A stretch of DNA of 8,539 nucleotides from Lachnospiraceae bacterium UBA7027 (GCA_002494135.1 DLBG01000125.1:1-8539); one strand, 5' to 3'. Counted from the stretch's first letter, positions 1 through 6,416 are shown. The notes: generated by a model not told the origin, from the sequence alone. Numbers and translations: made by a program.

Positions 1-837
1 GCAATTGTCATTGGTGCAGGAGCGGGACTATCAACATCTGCCGGCTTAACATATAGCGGCAAGCGTTTTGAAAAATACTTCTATGACTTTGCCAAAAGAT
101 TTGGAATAAGAGATATATATTCAGGTGGTTTCTATCCGTTTCCGAGTGAAGAAATCCGCTGGGCCTGGTGGGCAAGACATATTTATTTTAACAGATATAT
201 TGATGCTCCGAAGCCTGTGTATAGGAATCTTCTTAAGATGGTTTCCGATAAGGATTATTTTGTGATTACCACAAATGTAGATCATCAGTTTCAAAGAGCA
301 GGTTTTGACAAGAAAAGACTGTTCTACACCCAGGGGGATTATGGTTTATTTCAGAGTGTAAATCCGGCTATTCGGAAAACCTTCGATAATGAAGAGTGGG
401 TAATGAAAGCCATGGAAGCACAAGGTTTTGTAAGAGATGATCAGGGATTATTTCAGGTACCGGTTGATGGTAAGCTACTGATGGAAATTCCTTCTGAAAT
501 GATTCCAAAGTGCCCTGATGATGGATCTGATATGACTATGAATTTGAGGGCAGATGATTCTTTTGTTGAAGATGAAGGATGGCATAGGGCATCTGCGTCA
601 TATTCGGATTTTATCCGCAGACATGAAAATCTTCATGTGCTGTATTTGGAGCTTGGGGTAGGTGCTAATACTCCCGTAATCATAAAATATCCATTTTGGC
701 AGATGACATTATCGAATGAAAATGCCATATATGCCTGCTTAAACTATGGTGAAGCCTTTTGCCCCGGAGAACTGGAAGATAGAAGTATATGTGTTGATGG
801 TGATATTGGAGAGGTGTTTGATATGCAGATTTTTTGA
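1..837 (+). CDS. SIR2-family NAD-dependent enzyme, class M (SirTM)-like sirtuin, 5' end missing
   Basis: The reading frame is open from base 1 to the TGA at 835-837 (278 codons), so the true start lies upstream. Numbering from the first visible codon, it begins with a Rossmann NAD-binding motif, GAGAGLSTSAGL (residues 5-16). Next come TTNVDHQ (90-96), the sirtuin TxNxD-type motif, and TQGDYG (110-115), where classical sirtuins carry the catalytic His before Gly. The Gln there, with the GAGAGLS and LGVGANTP (about 218) blocks, fits the SirTM group, whose studied members ADP-ribosylate proteins, typically a lipoylated GcvH-like carrier, and sit beside a macrodomain gene. The small-domain zinc region has only one Cys (IPKCPDDG), so the usual CxxC pair is absent and no second pair is seen. 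The protein is probably cytoplasmic. Only a few N-terminal residues are likely missing. A GTG at 217 is internal, not a start. The family call is firm; the ADP-ribosyltransferase activity and substrate are inference. Confidence 0.88.
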   Translation, partial: AIVIGAGAGLSTSAGLTYSGKRFEKYFYDFAKRFGIRDIYSGGFYPFPSEEIRWAWWARHIYFNRYIDAPKPVYRNLLKMVSDKDYFVITTNVDHQFQRAGFDKKRLFYTQGDYGLFQSVNPAIRKTFDNEEWVMKAMEAQGFVRDDQGLFQVPVDGKLLMEIPSEMIPKCPDDGSDMTMNLRADDSFVEDEGWHRASASYSDFIRRHENLHVLYLELGVGANTPVIIKYPFWQMTLSNENAIYACLNYGEAFCPGELEDRSICVDGDIGEVFDMQIF

Positions 838-842
838 AGGTA

Positions 843-889
843 TCCGCAAAAAGTCCGCATTATGTCCGCTTGATGTCTGTTTTCAAGCG
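843..889 (+). promoter_or_regulatory. 11-bp-phased TCCGC repeats overlapping an inverted repeat; candidate operator
   Basis: TCCGC occurs at 843, 854 and 865, each exactly 11 bp apart, and a degenerate TCTGT follows at 876. The last copies overlap a perfect 7-bp inverted repeat, CGCTTGA (867-873) and TCAAGCG (883-889), separated by 9 bases. The cluster lies between the sirtuin stop and the phosphatase start, immediately upstream of a possible -10 box. Near-helical phasing suggests a protein binding on one face of the DNA. The inverted repeat could instead be a weak terminator for the sirtuin, but its loop is long and the T tract after it is poor. The binding protein is unknown. Confidence 0.4.
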
Positions 890-914
890 ATTTTGGGTGT
901 GTTATATTTACAAT
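882..914 (+). promoter_or_regulatory. Weak promoter candidate for the membrane phosphatase gene
   Basis: TATATT at 903-908 and TACAAT at 909-914 are possible -10 boxes, 30-41 bases ahead of the phosphatase start. The best nearby -35 match, TTCAAG (882-887), is poor, has a short 15-bp spacer to TATATT, and overlaps the inverted repeat at 867-889. A promoter with a weak -35 overlapping an operator-like site would fit activated or repressed expression, but the sequence alone does not establish it. Confidence 0.35.
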
Positions 915-943
915 GGACAAAGAAATGAGGAAAGGATAAGAAT

Positions 944-2407
944 ATGAACTTTCATTTTATTGTCACACCGGCTAACATGATTAATATTCTGATTATTGCA
1001 ATCGGAATCGGAATCTGCGAGATGAGTATTCTGCAGATTATATTCGGTACGAAATTTCAGAAACAGGTCAAAACATATTTTCTGCTGTTTTTTGAAGCAC
1101 TGCTTTTTTATATCACCAACCATCTTTTCCGAATGTTGCTGGAAGGCTTTCCGGGAGATGTAATCAGTGTTTTGATTCATCTTGTGACAGCTGTTGAATT
1201 CATCGCCTCCGGTGTTATGGGATGGCTGTTTTCCCTGCTGATTATTTATGCTGCGAAGACGGGAAAAGCGGAAAAAACCTTTTCATGGATTGTTCACGCA
1301 CTTTTGGGAATTCATACGGTTATTATTCTTGTGTCCCAGTTCACCGATTTTTGTTATTACTTCGATGAGATGAATGTCTATCACCGGTCGGGGACATATA
1401 TATTTTCCAATCTTGCAATTATGTTCATGCTTTTTGTTGATATTATTCTTCTTTTTCATTACCGGAAAAATATCAGCAAGCGCGTAAAACTTGCATTTTG
1501 GATCTATATTATTTTGCCGCTTTTAGCCATCGTCATTCAGTCATTTACCAATGATATCCAGCTGATTATTCTGGCGACAGTGATTTCGGCAAATTTCTTA
1601 GCCGGCGTGATTACCGGAGATCTTTTGGAAAAATATGAAAAACAGCAGGAAAAGTCCTCACGGATCGAAACGGAGCTGAACATGGCAACGGACATTCAGG
1701 CAAGTCAGCTGCCCAGACTTTTTCCGGCTTTCCCGCAAAGAGACGAATTCGATATTTACGCACAGATGGTTCCCGCGAAAGAGGTGGGTGGGGATTTTTA
1801 TGATTTCTTTTTGATGGATGAGGACCACATGGTTTTAGTCATGGCCGATGTATCCGGAAAAGGCGTTCCTGCGGCACTTTTTATGATGATTTCCAGAGTA
1901 CTTATAAAAACGCATATGCAAAACGGCGAAAGCCCGGGTGAGACGCTTAGGAAAGTAAACGACCAGCTTTGCGAAGGAAATGAAACGAATTTATTCGTTA
2001 CGGTCTGGCTGGCTGTTGTTGAAATATCAACGGGAAAAGGAATTGCCACGAATGCAGGACATGAGCATCCCGCAATCTGCCGTGCGGACGGTAAATTTGA
2101 ACTGATTACGTATCGTCATTCTCCGGCAGTTGCAACCATGGAGGGAATCAATTTTAAGGAACACGAATTTAAGTTATCTCCCGGGGACAGTCTGTTTGTC
2201 TATACGGACGGAGTTGCGGAAGCCACAAATTCCAAAGAAGAACTTTTCGGAACGGAGCGTATGTTAAATACATTAAACCGTAATCCCGGCGTTTCCCCGA
2301 AAGGCGTCATATTAAACGTGATGGATGGAATTAACGAATTCGTCGGTGACGCTGAGCAGTTTGACGATATTACGATGCTTTGCATGAAATACTACGGTCC
2401 GCAGTAG
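944..2407 (+). CDS. Polytopic membrane protein with C-terminal PP2C/SpoIIE-type serine phosphatase domain
   Basis: The 487-aa protein has two parts. Residues about 11-224 form roughly seven hydrophobic helices (about 11-34, 44-66, 73-92, 88-104, 114-132, 152-172, 182-224 region), a likely membrane sensor module of unrecognised type. A charged helical linker (about 226-250) leads into a SpoIIE/RsbU-like PP2C domain (about 255-485). Its metal-binding acidic motifs are all present: VGGDFYD (D284), ADVSGKG (D302), TDG (D422) and FDDIT (D474/D475), plus AGHE at 371-374, so the enzyme should be active. Relatives dephosphorylate anti-sigma-factor antagonists (SpoIIAA/RsbV type) in partner-switching. 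The start is supported by AGGAAAGG at 928-935, eight bases before ATG. No antagonist, anti-sigma kinase or sigma gene is visible beside it, so its target is probably encoded elsewhere. The domain call is firm; the signal and target are unknown. Confidence 0.92.
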   Translation: MNFHFIVTPANMINILIIAIGIGICEMSILQIIFGTKFQKQVKTYFLLFFEALLFYITNHLFRMLLEGFPGDVISVLIHLVTAVEFIASGVMGWLFSLLIIYAAKTGKAEKTFSWIVHALLGIHTVIILVSQFTDFCYYFDEMNVYHRSGTYIFSNLAIMFMLFVDIILLFHYRKNISKRVKLAFWIYIILPLLAIVIQSFTNDIQLIILATVISANFLAGVITGDLLEKYEKQQEKSSRIETELNMATDIQASQLPRLFPAFPQRDEFDIYAQMVPAKEVGGDFYDFFLMDEDHMVLVMADVSGKGVPAALFMMISRVLIKTHMQNGESPGETLRKVNDQLCEGNETNLFVTVWLAVVEISTGKGIATNAGHEHPAICRADGKFELITYRHSPAVATMEGINFKEHEFKLSPGDSLFVYTDGVAEATNSKEELFGTERMLNTLNRNPGVSPKGVILNVMDGINEFVGDAEQFDDITMLCMKYYGPQ

Positions 2408-2472
2408 ACGGTGAGAATGATTCGGACTTGTGTATTCAACCTTTTTCACGAAAGAAACGAACAAAACATGAA

Positions 2473-2501
2473 TTGACATTCCGCGTTATTGCGCATATAA
2501 T
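2473..2501 (+). promoter_or_regulatory. Consensus sigma-A promoter for the riboswitch leader and acyltransferase
   Basis: TTGACA at 2473-2478 and TATAAT at 2496-2501 both match the housekeeping consensus perfectly and are 17 bp apart. Transcription would start near 2508, a few bases before the riboswitch aptamer, as expected for a leader RNA. A second TATAAT at 2507-2512 lacks a well-placed -35 and is probably incidental. Such a strong promoter suggests that control is exerted downstream, by the riboswitch and terminator. Confidence 0.85.
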
Positions 2502-2512
2502 TATTTTATAAT

Positions 2513-2597
2513 ATTTTTGGCAAAATAATCGAAAGATTATGACGCAAAGCTTTAGGACCTTACCTCATATTTAGAGAATGGTAGCCAGCTGCAAATT
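2513..2597 (+). promoter_or_regulatory. Cyclic-di-GMP class I (GEMM-I) riboswitch aptamer
   Basis: The conserved core is recognisable in order: GGCAAAA (2519-2525); a P2 hairpin ATAATC/GATTAT (2525-2530 with 2535-2540) closed by a GAAA tetraloop (2531-2534); the invariant GACGCAAAGC (2541-2550); GGACC (2555-2559); and a P3 arm ending in GGTAGCC (2580-2586), with TACC (2561-2564) able to pair with GGTA (2580-2583). The strand then closes with GCTGC (2588-2592), which can pair with GGCA. A G occupies the position of the ligand-contacting G20 of the Vibrio Vc2 aptamer by my hand alignment, favouring c-di-GMP over the A-bearing cGAMP-sensing variants. The P1 stem is short and weak. The aptamer lies just after a consensus promoter and 11 nt before an intrinsic terminator, so control is probably by transcription termination. 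Identification is by motif and architecture, not by covariance-model score. Confidence 0.88.
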
Positions 2598-2602
2598 AAG
2601 AC

Positions 2603-2637
2603 AAGCATCGCTGGAACAGCCGATGCTTTTTTATTTT
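2603..2637 (+). terminator. Intrinsic terminator acting as the riboswitch expression platform
   Basis: AAGCATCG (2603-2610) pairs with CGATGCTT (2621-2628), extended by CTG/CAG (2611-2613 with 2617-2619) around a GAA loop with one bulged C at 2620. A T-rich tract follows (2627-2632, then 2634-2637). The hairpin lies between the aptamer and the start codon of the acyltransferase, so it would stop most leader transcripts unless disrupted. CCAGC at 2585-2589, in the aptamer 3' arm, is complementary to GCTGG at 2610-2614 in the terminator, offering a candidate antiterminator pairing. Confidence 0.87.
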
Positions 2638-2665
2638 GCTACGGTAAAAGAGGCAGGATTGAAAG
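2638..2665 (+). other. Leader segment resembling the 5' end of the downstream HTH gene (possible remnant)
   Basis: Bases 2641-2665 match 4034-4058, inside the HTH gene, at 22 of 25 positions by eye. Read in the matching frame they encode ATVKEAGLK, against ITVKEAGMK in the HTH protein. The similarity fades after this point, and the frame reaches a stop at 2704-2706, just inside the acyltransferase gene in another frame. There is no start codon or ribosome binding site for it, so it is not a gene. It may be a decayed partial duplicate, a recombination scar, or a chance match. Confidence 0.35.
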
Positions 2666-2698
2666 TTACGAAAGAATACATGCCGGGAGGAATTCAAG

Positions 2699-3946
2699 AT
2701 GGCTGAATTCTATGAACCAATGCTTTATATGTCTACACCGGAACATCCTAATACCATGGGAGTGTGCATCGTTTTAAAGGAGTCTGTTGACGGAGATATC
2801 CTTCGAAACGTTGTGGAAGATCTGAGGGCAAGATTTCCATACTTTTATGTTAAGGCAGTTCCCTTCGGAAATGATCTGAAAGCAGAGGACAATTCGCTTC
2901 CTATGACGATTCGAAACACCTGGGAGCCAATCAGGTTGAATTCGAAGGAGTCCAATTTTCACATGGCAGCCTGGAAGTTTGAAGACAGAAAACTGGCTTT
3001 TGAGATTTCGCACTCCCTGACGGATGGAGCGGGTGTTTTACCGTATGTAAAGAGCACTTTGTTTTTATACCTGTCGCGCAGGTATGGCATTTCTTTTGAC
3101 CGGGAAGGCTTTCGTCTTCCGGGGGATAAGATACCGCTGTCGGAGACAGGAAATCCCTTTGAAGAACTTGATATAGACGGGGCGGAAGCTCCTATGTATA
3201 CCAAGGAGACTATAACTGATTTCTACAGGTTTGGTGATGGTACGCTTAAAGATCCGTTTGCGACATTTGTTAAAATCCCGGAGTCGCAGATGATGCAGTA
3301 TTGCAGAGATTACGACGGGAGTCCCAATACTTTTCTGGCTGTGATGTTTGCAAGGGCGGTTCGACGCTATGATCCTGCAAGCGATAAGACAGTCAGCGTT
3401 TCCATAGCCGTTGATCACAAGGCCATGCTCGGCAATTATGACAATTACCGTCTGTTTGCAAATGTCATAGAACTGGATTTTGCGAAAGACAGGTCGCTTA
3501 AGGATATTGCCAAAAGTTGCACCATAGCCCGGGGACAGCTGATGCTGCAAGCTTCTTTGGAGAATTCTCTATGGGCAATGAAGCAGAGAAAGGCAACATT
3601 TGCCAAACTTAATCAGGTGCCGCTCGAAATGAAGCTTGGAATGATTGCCAAATCCGCAGGAAGCCTCAGATGGAGTATTTCAATATCCTATGCTAACAGC
3701 AGGTCTTTCGGCCCGCTTGATCCGTATATTGATGAGCTGTATATGCTGGCAGAGCCCGGTGTGGCGGATGTTTTATGCGAGATCACCTGCATCAATCACT
3801 ATTTCTTTTTGTGTATCGCACGAACCTTCCCTTCTGAAAAGTTTACGGATATATTCTTAGACGAGCTGTCGAAGGTAGGAATTGATTATGAAGTTACAGG
3901 CAAAGAGCCATTTCACCTGTGTGGGACAGAGGCATACGGGAAATGA
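2699..3946 (+). CDS. Condensation-domain-like acyltransferase (HxxxDG; alcohol acetyltransferase/PapA-type superfamily)
   Basis: This 415-aa soluble protein has the fold signature of the CoA-dependent acyltransferase/NRPS-condensation superfamily. The catalytic HSLTDG motif (H105 to D109-G110) ends an N-terminal half that begins with the family-like block YEPMLYMSTPEHPNTMG. The C-terminal half carries SISISYANSRSFGPLDPY (326-343), in the place where relatives have a conserved Ser/Asn-Gly structural motif. Such enzymes transfer an acyl group from CoA or a carrier to an alcohol or amine; the substrate here cannot be read from sequence. No carrier-protein or adenylation domain is attached, so it is not an NRPS module. 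The start is supported by GGGAGG at 2685-2690, eight bases before ATG. It is the first gene after the c-di-GMP riboswitch and terminator, so its expression should respond to c-di-GMP. The HTH gene follows after 69 bp with no clear terminator between. The superfamily is fairly secure; the exact family and substrate are not. Confidence 0.82.
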   Translation: MAEFYEPMLYMSTPEHPNTMGVCIVLKESVDGDILRNVVEDLRARFPYFYVKAVPFGNDLKAEDNSLPMTIRNTWEPIRLNSKESNFHMAAWKFEDRKLAFEISHSLTDGAGVLPYVKSTLFLYLSRRYGISFDREGFRLPGDKIPLSETGNPFEELDIDGAEAPMYTKETITDFYRFGDGTLKDPFATFVKIPESQMMQYCRDYDGSPNTFLAVMFARAVRRYDPASDKTVSVSIAVDHKAMLGNYDNYRLFANVIELDFAKDRSLKDIAKSCTIARGQLMLQASLENSLWAMKQRKATFAKLNQVPLEMKLGMIAKSAGSLRWSISISYANSRSFGPLDPYIDELYMLAEPGVADVLCEITCINHYFFLCIARTFPSEKFTDIFLDELSKVGIDYEVTGKEPFHLCGTEAYGK

Positions 3947-4015
3947 GACATGGGGAAATTTTATGATGGATGCTTTTATAGGAACAGAATAAAGGGAACA
4001 GCAAAAGGAGAGAGA

Positions 4016-4231
4016 ATGATTGAGAACTATATCACGGTAAAAGAAGCAGGAATGAAATGGAATCTGAAAGTTCGTACAATTCAGGAGATGTGTGTAAGCG
4101 GCCGAATCGATGGAGCGGTAAAATTCGGAAAAAGCTGGGCAATTCCTGCGGATGCCGAACAACCGAAGGACAGACGTATTACTACAGGAAAATATAAGAA
4201 TTTCCGGAAAGCTGAAGCTGGGAGCAAATGA
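4016..4231 (+). CDS. Small helix-turn-helix DNA-binding protein (excisionase/MerR-like)
   Basis: The 71-aa protein consists almost entirely of a winged-helix/HTH_17-like domain: YITVKEAGMKWNLKVRTIQE (helix-turn-helix, about 5-24), then GRIDGAVKFGKSWAIP (recognition wing, about 30-45) and a basic tail. Homologous small proteins in Firmicutes, with the pattern VKEA...GRI.GA..FG..W.IP, are usually annotated as helix-turn-helix proteins of unknown target. I chose ATG 4016 because AAAGGAG (4004-4010) lies five bases upstream and the protein then starts at the family's usual place; an in-frame ATG at 3950 would add 22 unconserved residues without a good ribosome binding site. Its stop is one base before the ATPase start, so it is translationally close to the exporter genes and may regulate them. 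That role is inference. Confidence 0.8.
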   Translation: MIENYITVKEAGMKWNLKVRTIQEMCVSGRIDGAVKFGKSWAIPADAEQPKDRRITTGKYKNFRKAEAGSK

Positions 4232-4232
4232 A

Positions 4233-4937
4233 ATGGGAACATTAATCACATTTGAAAATGTGGGTAAAATCTATCATACCGGTGACATCATATACGAAGC
4301 GCTGCATGATGTGAACCTGACCATTGACGAAGGAGAAATGGTTGTCATTTTAGGTCCCTCCGGAGCGGGTAAGAGTACCCTTTTAAACATGCTGGGCGGA
4401 CTGGATGCGGCAACATCCGGAAGGATCACATTCGGAGAGAAAGAAGTGACCGCCCTGAACGATAAGGAACTCGGAGAGTTTCGCGCGGTGGATGTTGGCA
4501 TCATCTTTCAGTTTTATAATCTGATTCCCACACTTACTGCGGTGGAAAATGTTTCCCTGATGAGTGAACTCGGTATCGATATTATGGATCCGAAAGAAGC
4601 ACTGGAGCGTGTGGGACTGGGAGACCGGCTTAATAATTTTCCGTCTCAGATGTCAGGAGGACAACAGCAGCGTGTTTCCATAGCAAGAGCCATTGCCAAA
4701 AAGCCGAGACTTTTACTTTGTGACGAGCCCACCGGGGCGCTGGATACCAACACCGGTAAGGAAATTTTAAAATTGTTACAATCACAGAGCAGGGATGACG
4801 GAAGAACGGTGGTTATGGTTACGCATAATGCTTTGTTTGCTGATATTGCGGATAAAGTGATTTATGTGAAAAACGGAACCGTTGAAGATATTTTTTTGAA
4901 CGAGCATCCAAAGGATGCGGATGAAATCAACTGGTAG
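4233..4937 (+). CDS. ABC transporter ATP-binding protein, MacB/LolD type
   Basis: The 234-aa nucleotide-binding protein has every ABC motif: Walker A GPSGAGKST (41-49), Q-loop Gln93 in IIFQFYNLIP, signature SGGQQQR (141-147, Met instead of the usual Leu before it), Walker B LLLCDEP (D164, E165), D-loop GALD (168-171) and H-loop His198 in VMVTHN. FQxYNLIPTLTAxENV after the Q-loop is typical of ATPases pairing with FtsX/MacB-type permeases (mechanotransmission exporters, lipoprotein or peptide export). The start at 4233 follows GGGAG (4220-4224) by eight bases; a longer in-frame reading from 4152 would overlap most of the HTH gene and adds no family sequence. It is followed 12 bp later by the membrane-fusion adaptor, with which it forms an operon. 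It should energise the permease encoded from 6429. The transported substrate is unknown. Confidence 0.95.
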   Translation: MGTLITFENVGKIYHTGDIIYEALHDVNLTIDEGEMVVILGPSGAGKSTLLNMLGGLDAATSGRITFGEKEVTALNDKELGEFRAVDVGIIFQFYNLIPTLTAVENVSLMSELGIDIMDPKEALERVGLGDRLNNFPSQMSGGQQQRVSIARAIAKKPRLLLCDEPTGALDTNTGKEILKLLQSQSRDDGRTVVMVTHNALFADIADKVIYVKNGTVEDIFLNEHPKDADEINW

Positions 4938-4949
4938 GGGGAAGAGAAA

Positions 4950-6416
4950 ATGAAAATCGAAAGCACGGGAAAGAAAAAGAAGAAAGGACTGATTGTGGGG
5001 ATCATAATAGGTGTTCTTGTACTGATTGCTGCCATAGTGGCATGCGTGCTGCTCTTTTTTCCCAAATCGGTTGAAGTGGCAAAGGTCGAAAAAGGCAGTA
5101 TAAGCCAGAATGTCAGCGAGGTCGGCAATATAGCGGCGGATGATACCATAACCGTTTACGCACCCGTATCCGGAAAAATATCCGAAGTGGAAGGGATGAA
5201 GAGCGGTTATGTCTCTTCCGATGAAATTCTTGTCAAATTCGAACTTCAGTCTTTCGAAGAAAATGTAAAGCAGGCAGAACTGAATAAGAAATATGCGCAG
5301 GATGGATTCGATGCGGCGGTTAAGAAAAATAACGAATACATTCAGATGATGAACACCGCCAAAGCGGAAGAGGAAGCAAACAGGAATGCTTATAAAGATC
5401 TTGCAGACCGCAGAGATCAGCTTGTGGCAAAACAGGAAAACAACAACCGGGATATTACATATTCCCTTCAGAGTCTGGATGCCAACCTGACTTCGCTTAC
5501 CACACAATTACAGACGGCACAGGCACGCCTCGAAGCACTTGATCCCACAGATGAAGAAGCAGTGAAAAAAGTAAAAGCGGAAGTGGAGGATTTGGAAAAG
5601 AAGATTAAAGAGAATCGTGCCGTTGCGGCGGGATTTAATGTAAGCGCACTTACAGCGGATGAGTACAAACTCTATCTTGCCATAGTAAGAGAAATGGATT
5701 TTGTGGATCATTACTGGTCTCAGAATTTTGAACGGTTTCTGGCAGCGAAGCAGGCGGTTCTGCCACAGGCGGCGATCGATCAGTATGCGGATTCCGTACT
5801 GATGGCTGAAATTGAAGAAATGCGTGCGCTAAGAAACTTAGAGATTGCAAAACGCGGAGTTCCGACCGGGGTTGGCGGAACGATTATCGAGCGCCTTGTG
5901 GATGCAGGTGCTATGGTCGAAGCAGGGGAACCTTTATTTGTGATTCAGCCGGACCGCGGTTACAAAGCAACAGTTATGATTTCGAAATATGATATCGGCC
6001 TTATTGAAGAAGGTCAGAAAGCAACGATTGCATTTGCGGGAGAAACCTACGAAGGTACAGTGGAAAGCATTGCCGCAGTAGCAGAACCCGATGCATCCGG
6101 GAAACCAAAAGTAAAGGTAACGGTTGTTTTCAGTGACAAAAATTTTAAACCCATCATCGGACTGGAGGCGGAGGTTTCGATTCTGATCGGTTCAAAAGAC
6201 GATGCGCTGGTTGTTGACAGCAAAGGCATATACACGGATGATGAAGGCGATTATGCCTATGTTTTAAAAAATGGTCAGGTGGAACGAAAGAATATAAAAG
6301 CCGGACTGAAGGGAAACGGGAAAGTCGAAATTCTGTCCGGTCTTAAAGAGGGAGAAGAAGTCATTACTTCCCCGATTACGGAGGAGGAAATCGGAACACG
6401 TAAGAGCGCAAAATAA
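4950..6416 (+). CDS. Membrane-fusion (periplasmic adaptor-like) subunit of the ABC exporter, HlyD/MacA family
   Basis: The 488-aa protein has a lysine-rich cytoplasmic tip and one N-terminal membrane anchor (about 13-37), so the rest lies outside the membrane. A split barrel-sandwich (lipoyl-like) domain flanks the hairpin: VYAPVSGKISEVEGM (about 69-83) and GGTIIERLVDAGAMVEAGEP (309-328). Between them is an unusually long, charged helical region (about 100-300) that should form the coiled-coil hairpin. A beta-barrel domain (about 338-413) and a membrane-proximal domain (about 417-478, ending NIKAGLKGNGKVEILSGLKEGEEVI) complete the MacA/RND-adaptor order. In Gram-positive bacteria these adaptors work without an outer-membrane channel, docking on the permease. 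The Shine-Dalgarno AGGGGGAAG overlaps the ATPase stop codon, indicating close translational coupling. The family is firm; the substrate is unknown. Confidence 0.93.
   Translation: MKIESTGKKKKKGLIVGIIIGVLVLIAAIVACVLLFFPKSVEVAKVEKGSISQNVSEVGNIAADDTITVYAPVSGKISEVEGMKSGYVSSDEILVKFELQSFEENVKQAELNKKYAQDGFDAAVKKNNEYIQMMNTAKAEEEANRNAYKDLADRRDQLVAKQENNNRDITYSLQSLDANLTSLTTQLQTAQARLEALDPTDEEAVKKVKAEVEDLEKKIKENRAVAAGFNVSALTADEYKLYLAIVREMDFVDHYWSQNFERFLAAKQAVLPQAAIDQYADSVLMAEIEEMRALRNLEIAKRGVPTGVGGTIIERLVDAGAMVEAGEPLFVIQPDRGYKATVMISKYDIGLIEEGQKATIAFAGETYEGTVESIAAVAEPDASGKPKVKVTVVFSDKNFKPIIGLEAEVSILIGSKDDALVVDSKGIYTDDEGDYAYVLKNGQVERKNIKAGLKGNGKVEILSGLKEGEEVITSPITEEEIGTRKSAK

Noticed and set aside
843..880. 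11-bp repeats as a CRISPR or minisatellite
   Set aside because: The repeat unit is only 5 bp with 6-bp variable gaps and three to four copies, far too short for a CRISPR array. A protein-binding array is more reasonable.
746..928. A 60-codon + strand frame overlapping the sirtuin end
   Set aside because: It lies largely inside the sirtuin in another frame, has no recognisable domain and no convincing ribosome binding site, and runs through the operator-like repeat region.
2411..2449. Possible terminator after the phosphatase gene (GTGAGAA with TTTTCAC)
   Set aside because: The arms are short, include a G-T wobble, enclose about 25 unpaired bases and have no T tract after the stem, so it is not convincing.
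3065..3550. A 161-codon minus-strand frame opposite the acyltransferase
   Set aside because: The + strand has a clear HxxxDG acyltransferase. The antisense translation lacks recognisable motifs and is a shadow of that gene.
3950..4015. N-terminal extension of the HTH gene from an upstream ATG
   Set aside because: The 22 extra residues are not part of the HTH family pattern, and a better ribosome binding site directly precedes ATG 4016.
3947..4015. Promoter in the acyltransferase-HTH gap (TATAGG near 3977)
   Set aside because: The -10 match is poor and no -35 box lies at the proper distance, so I did not list it. A weak promoter cannot be excluded.
4152..4232. N-terminal extension of the ATPase from an upstream ATG
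   Set aside because: It would overlap the HTH gene by about 80 bases and adds 27 non-ABC residues. ATG 4233 has a well-spaced GGGAG and gives the normal family start.
4782..5507. A 241-codon minus-strand frame opposite the ATPase end and adaptor start
   Set aside because: It spans the junction of two well-supported + strand genes, and its Phe/Ile/His-rich translation matches no family I recognise.
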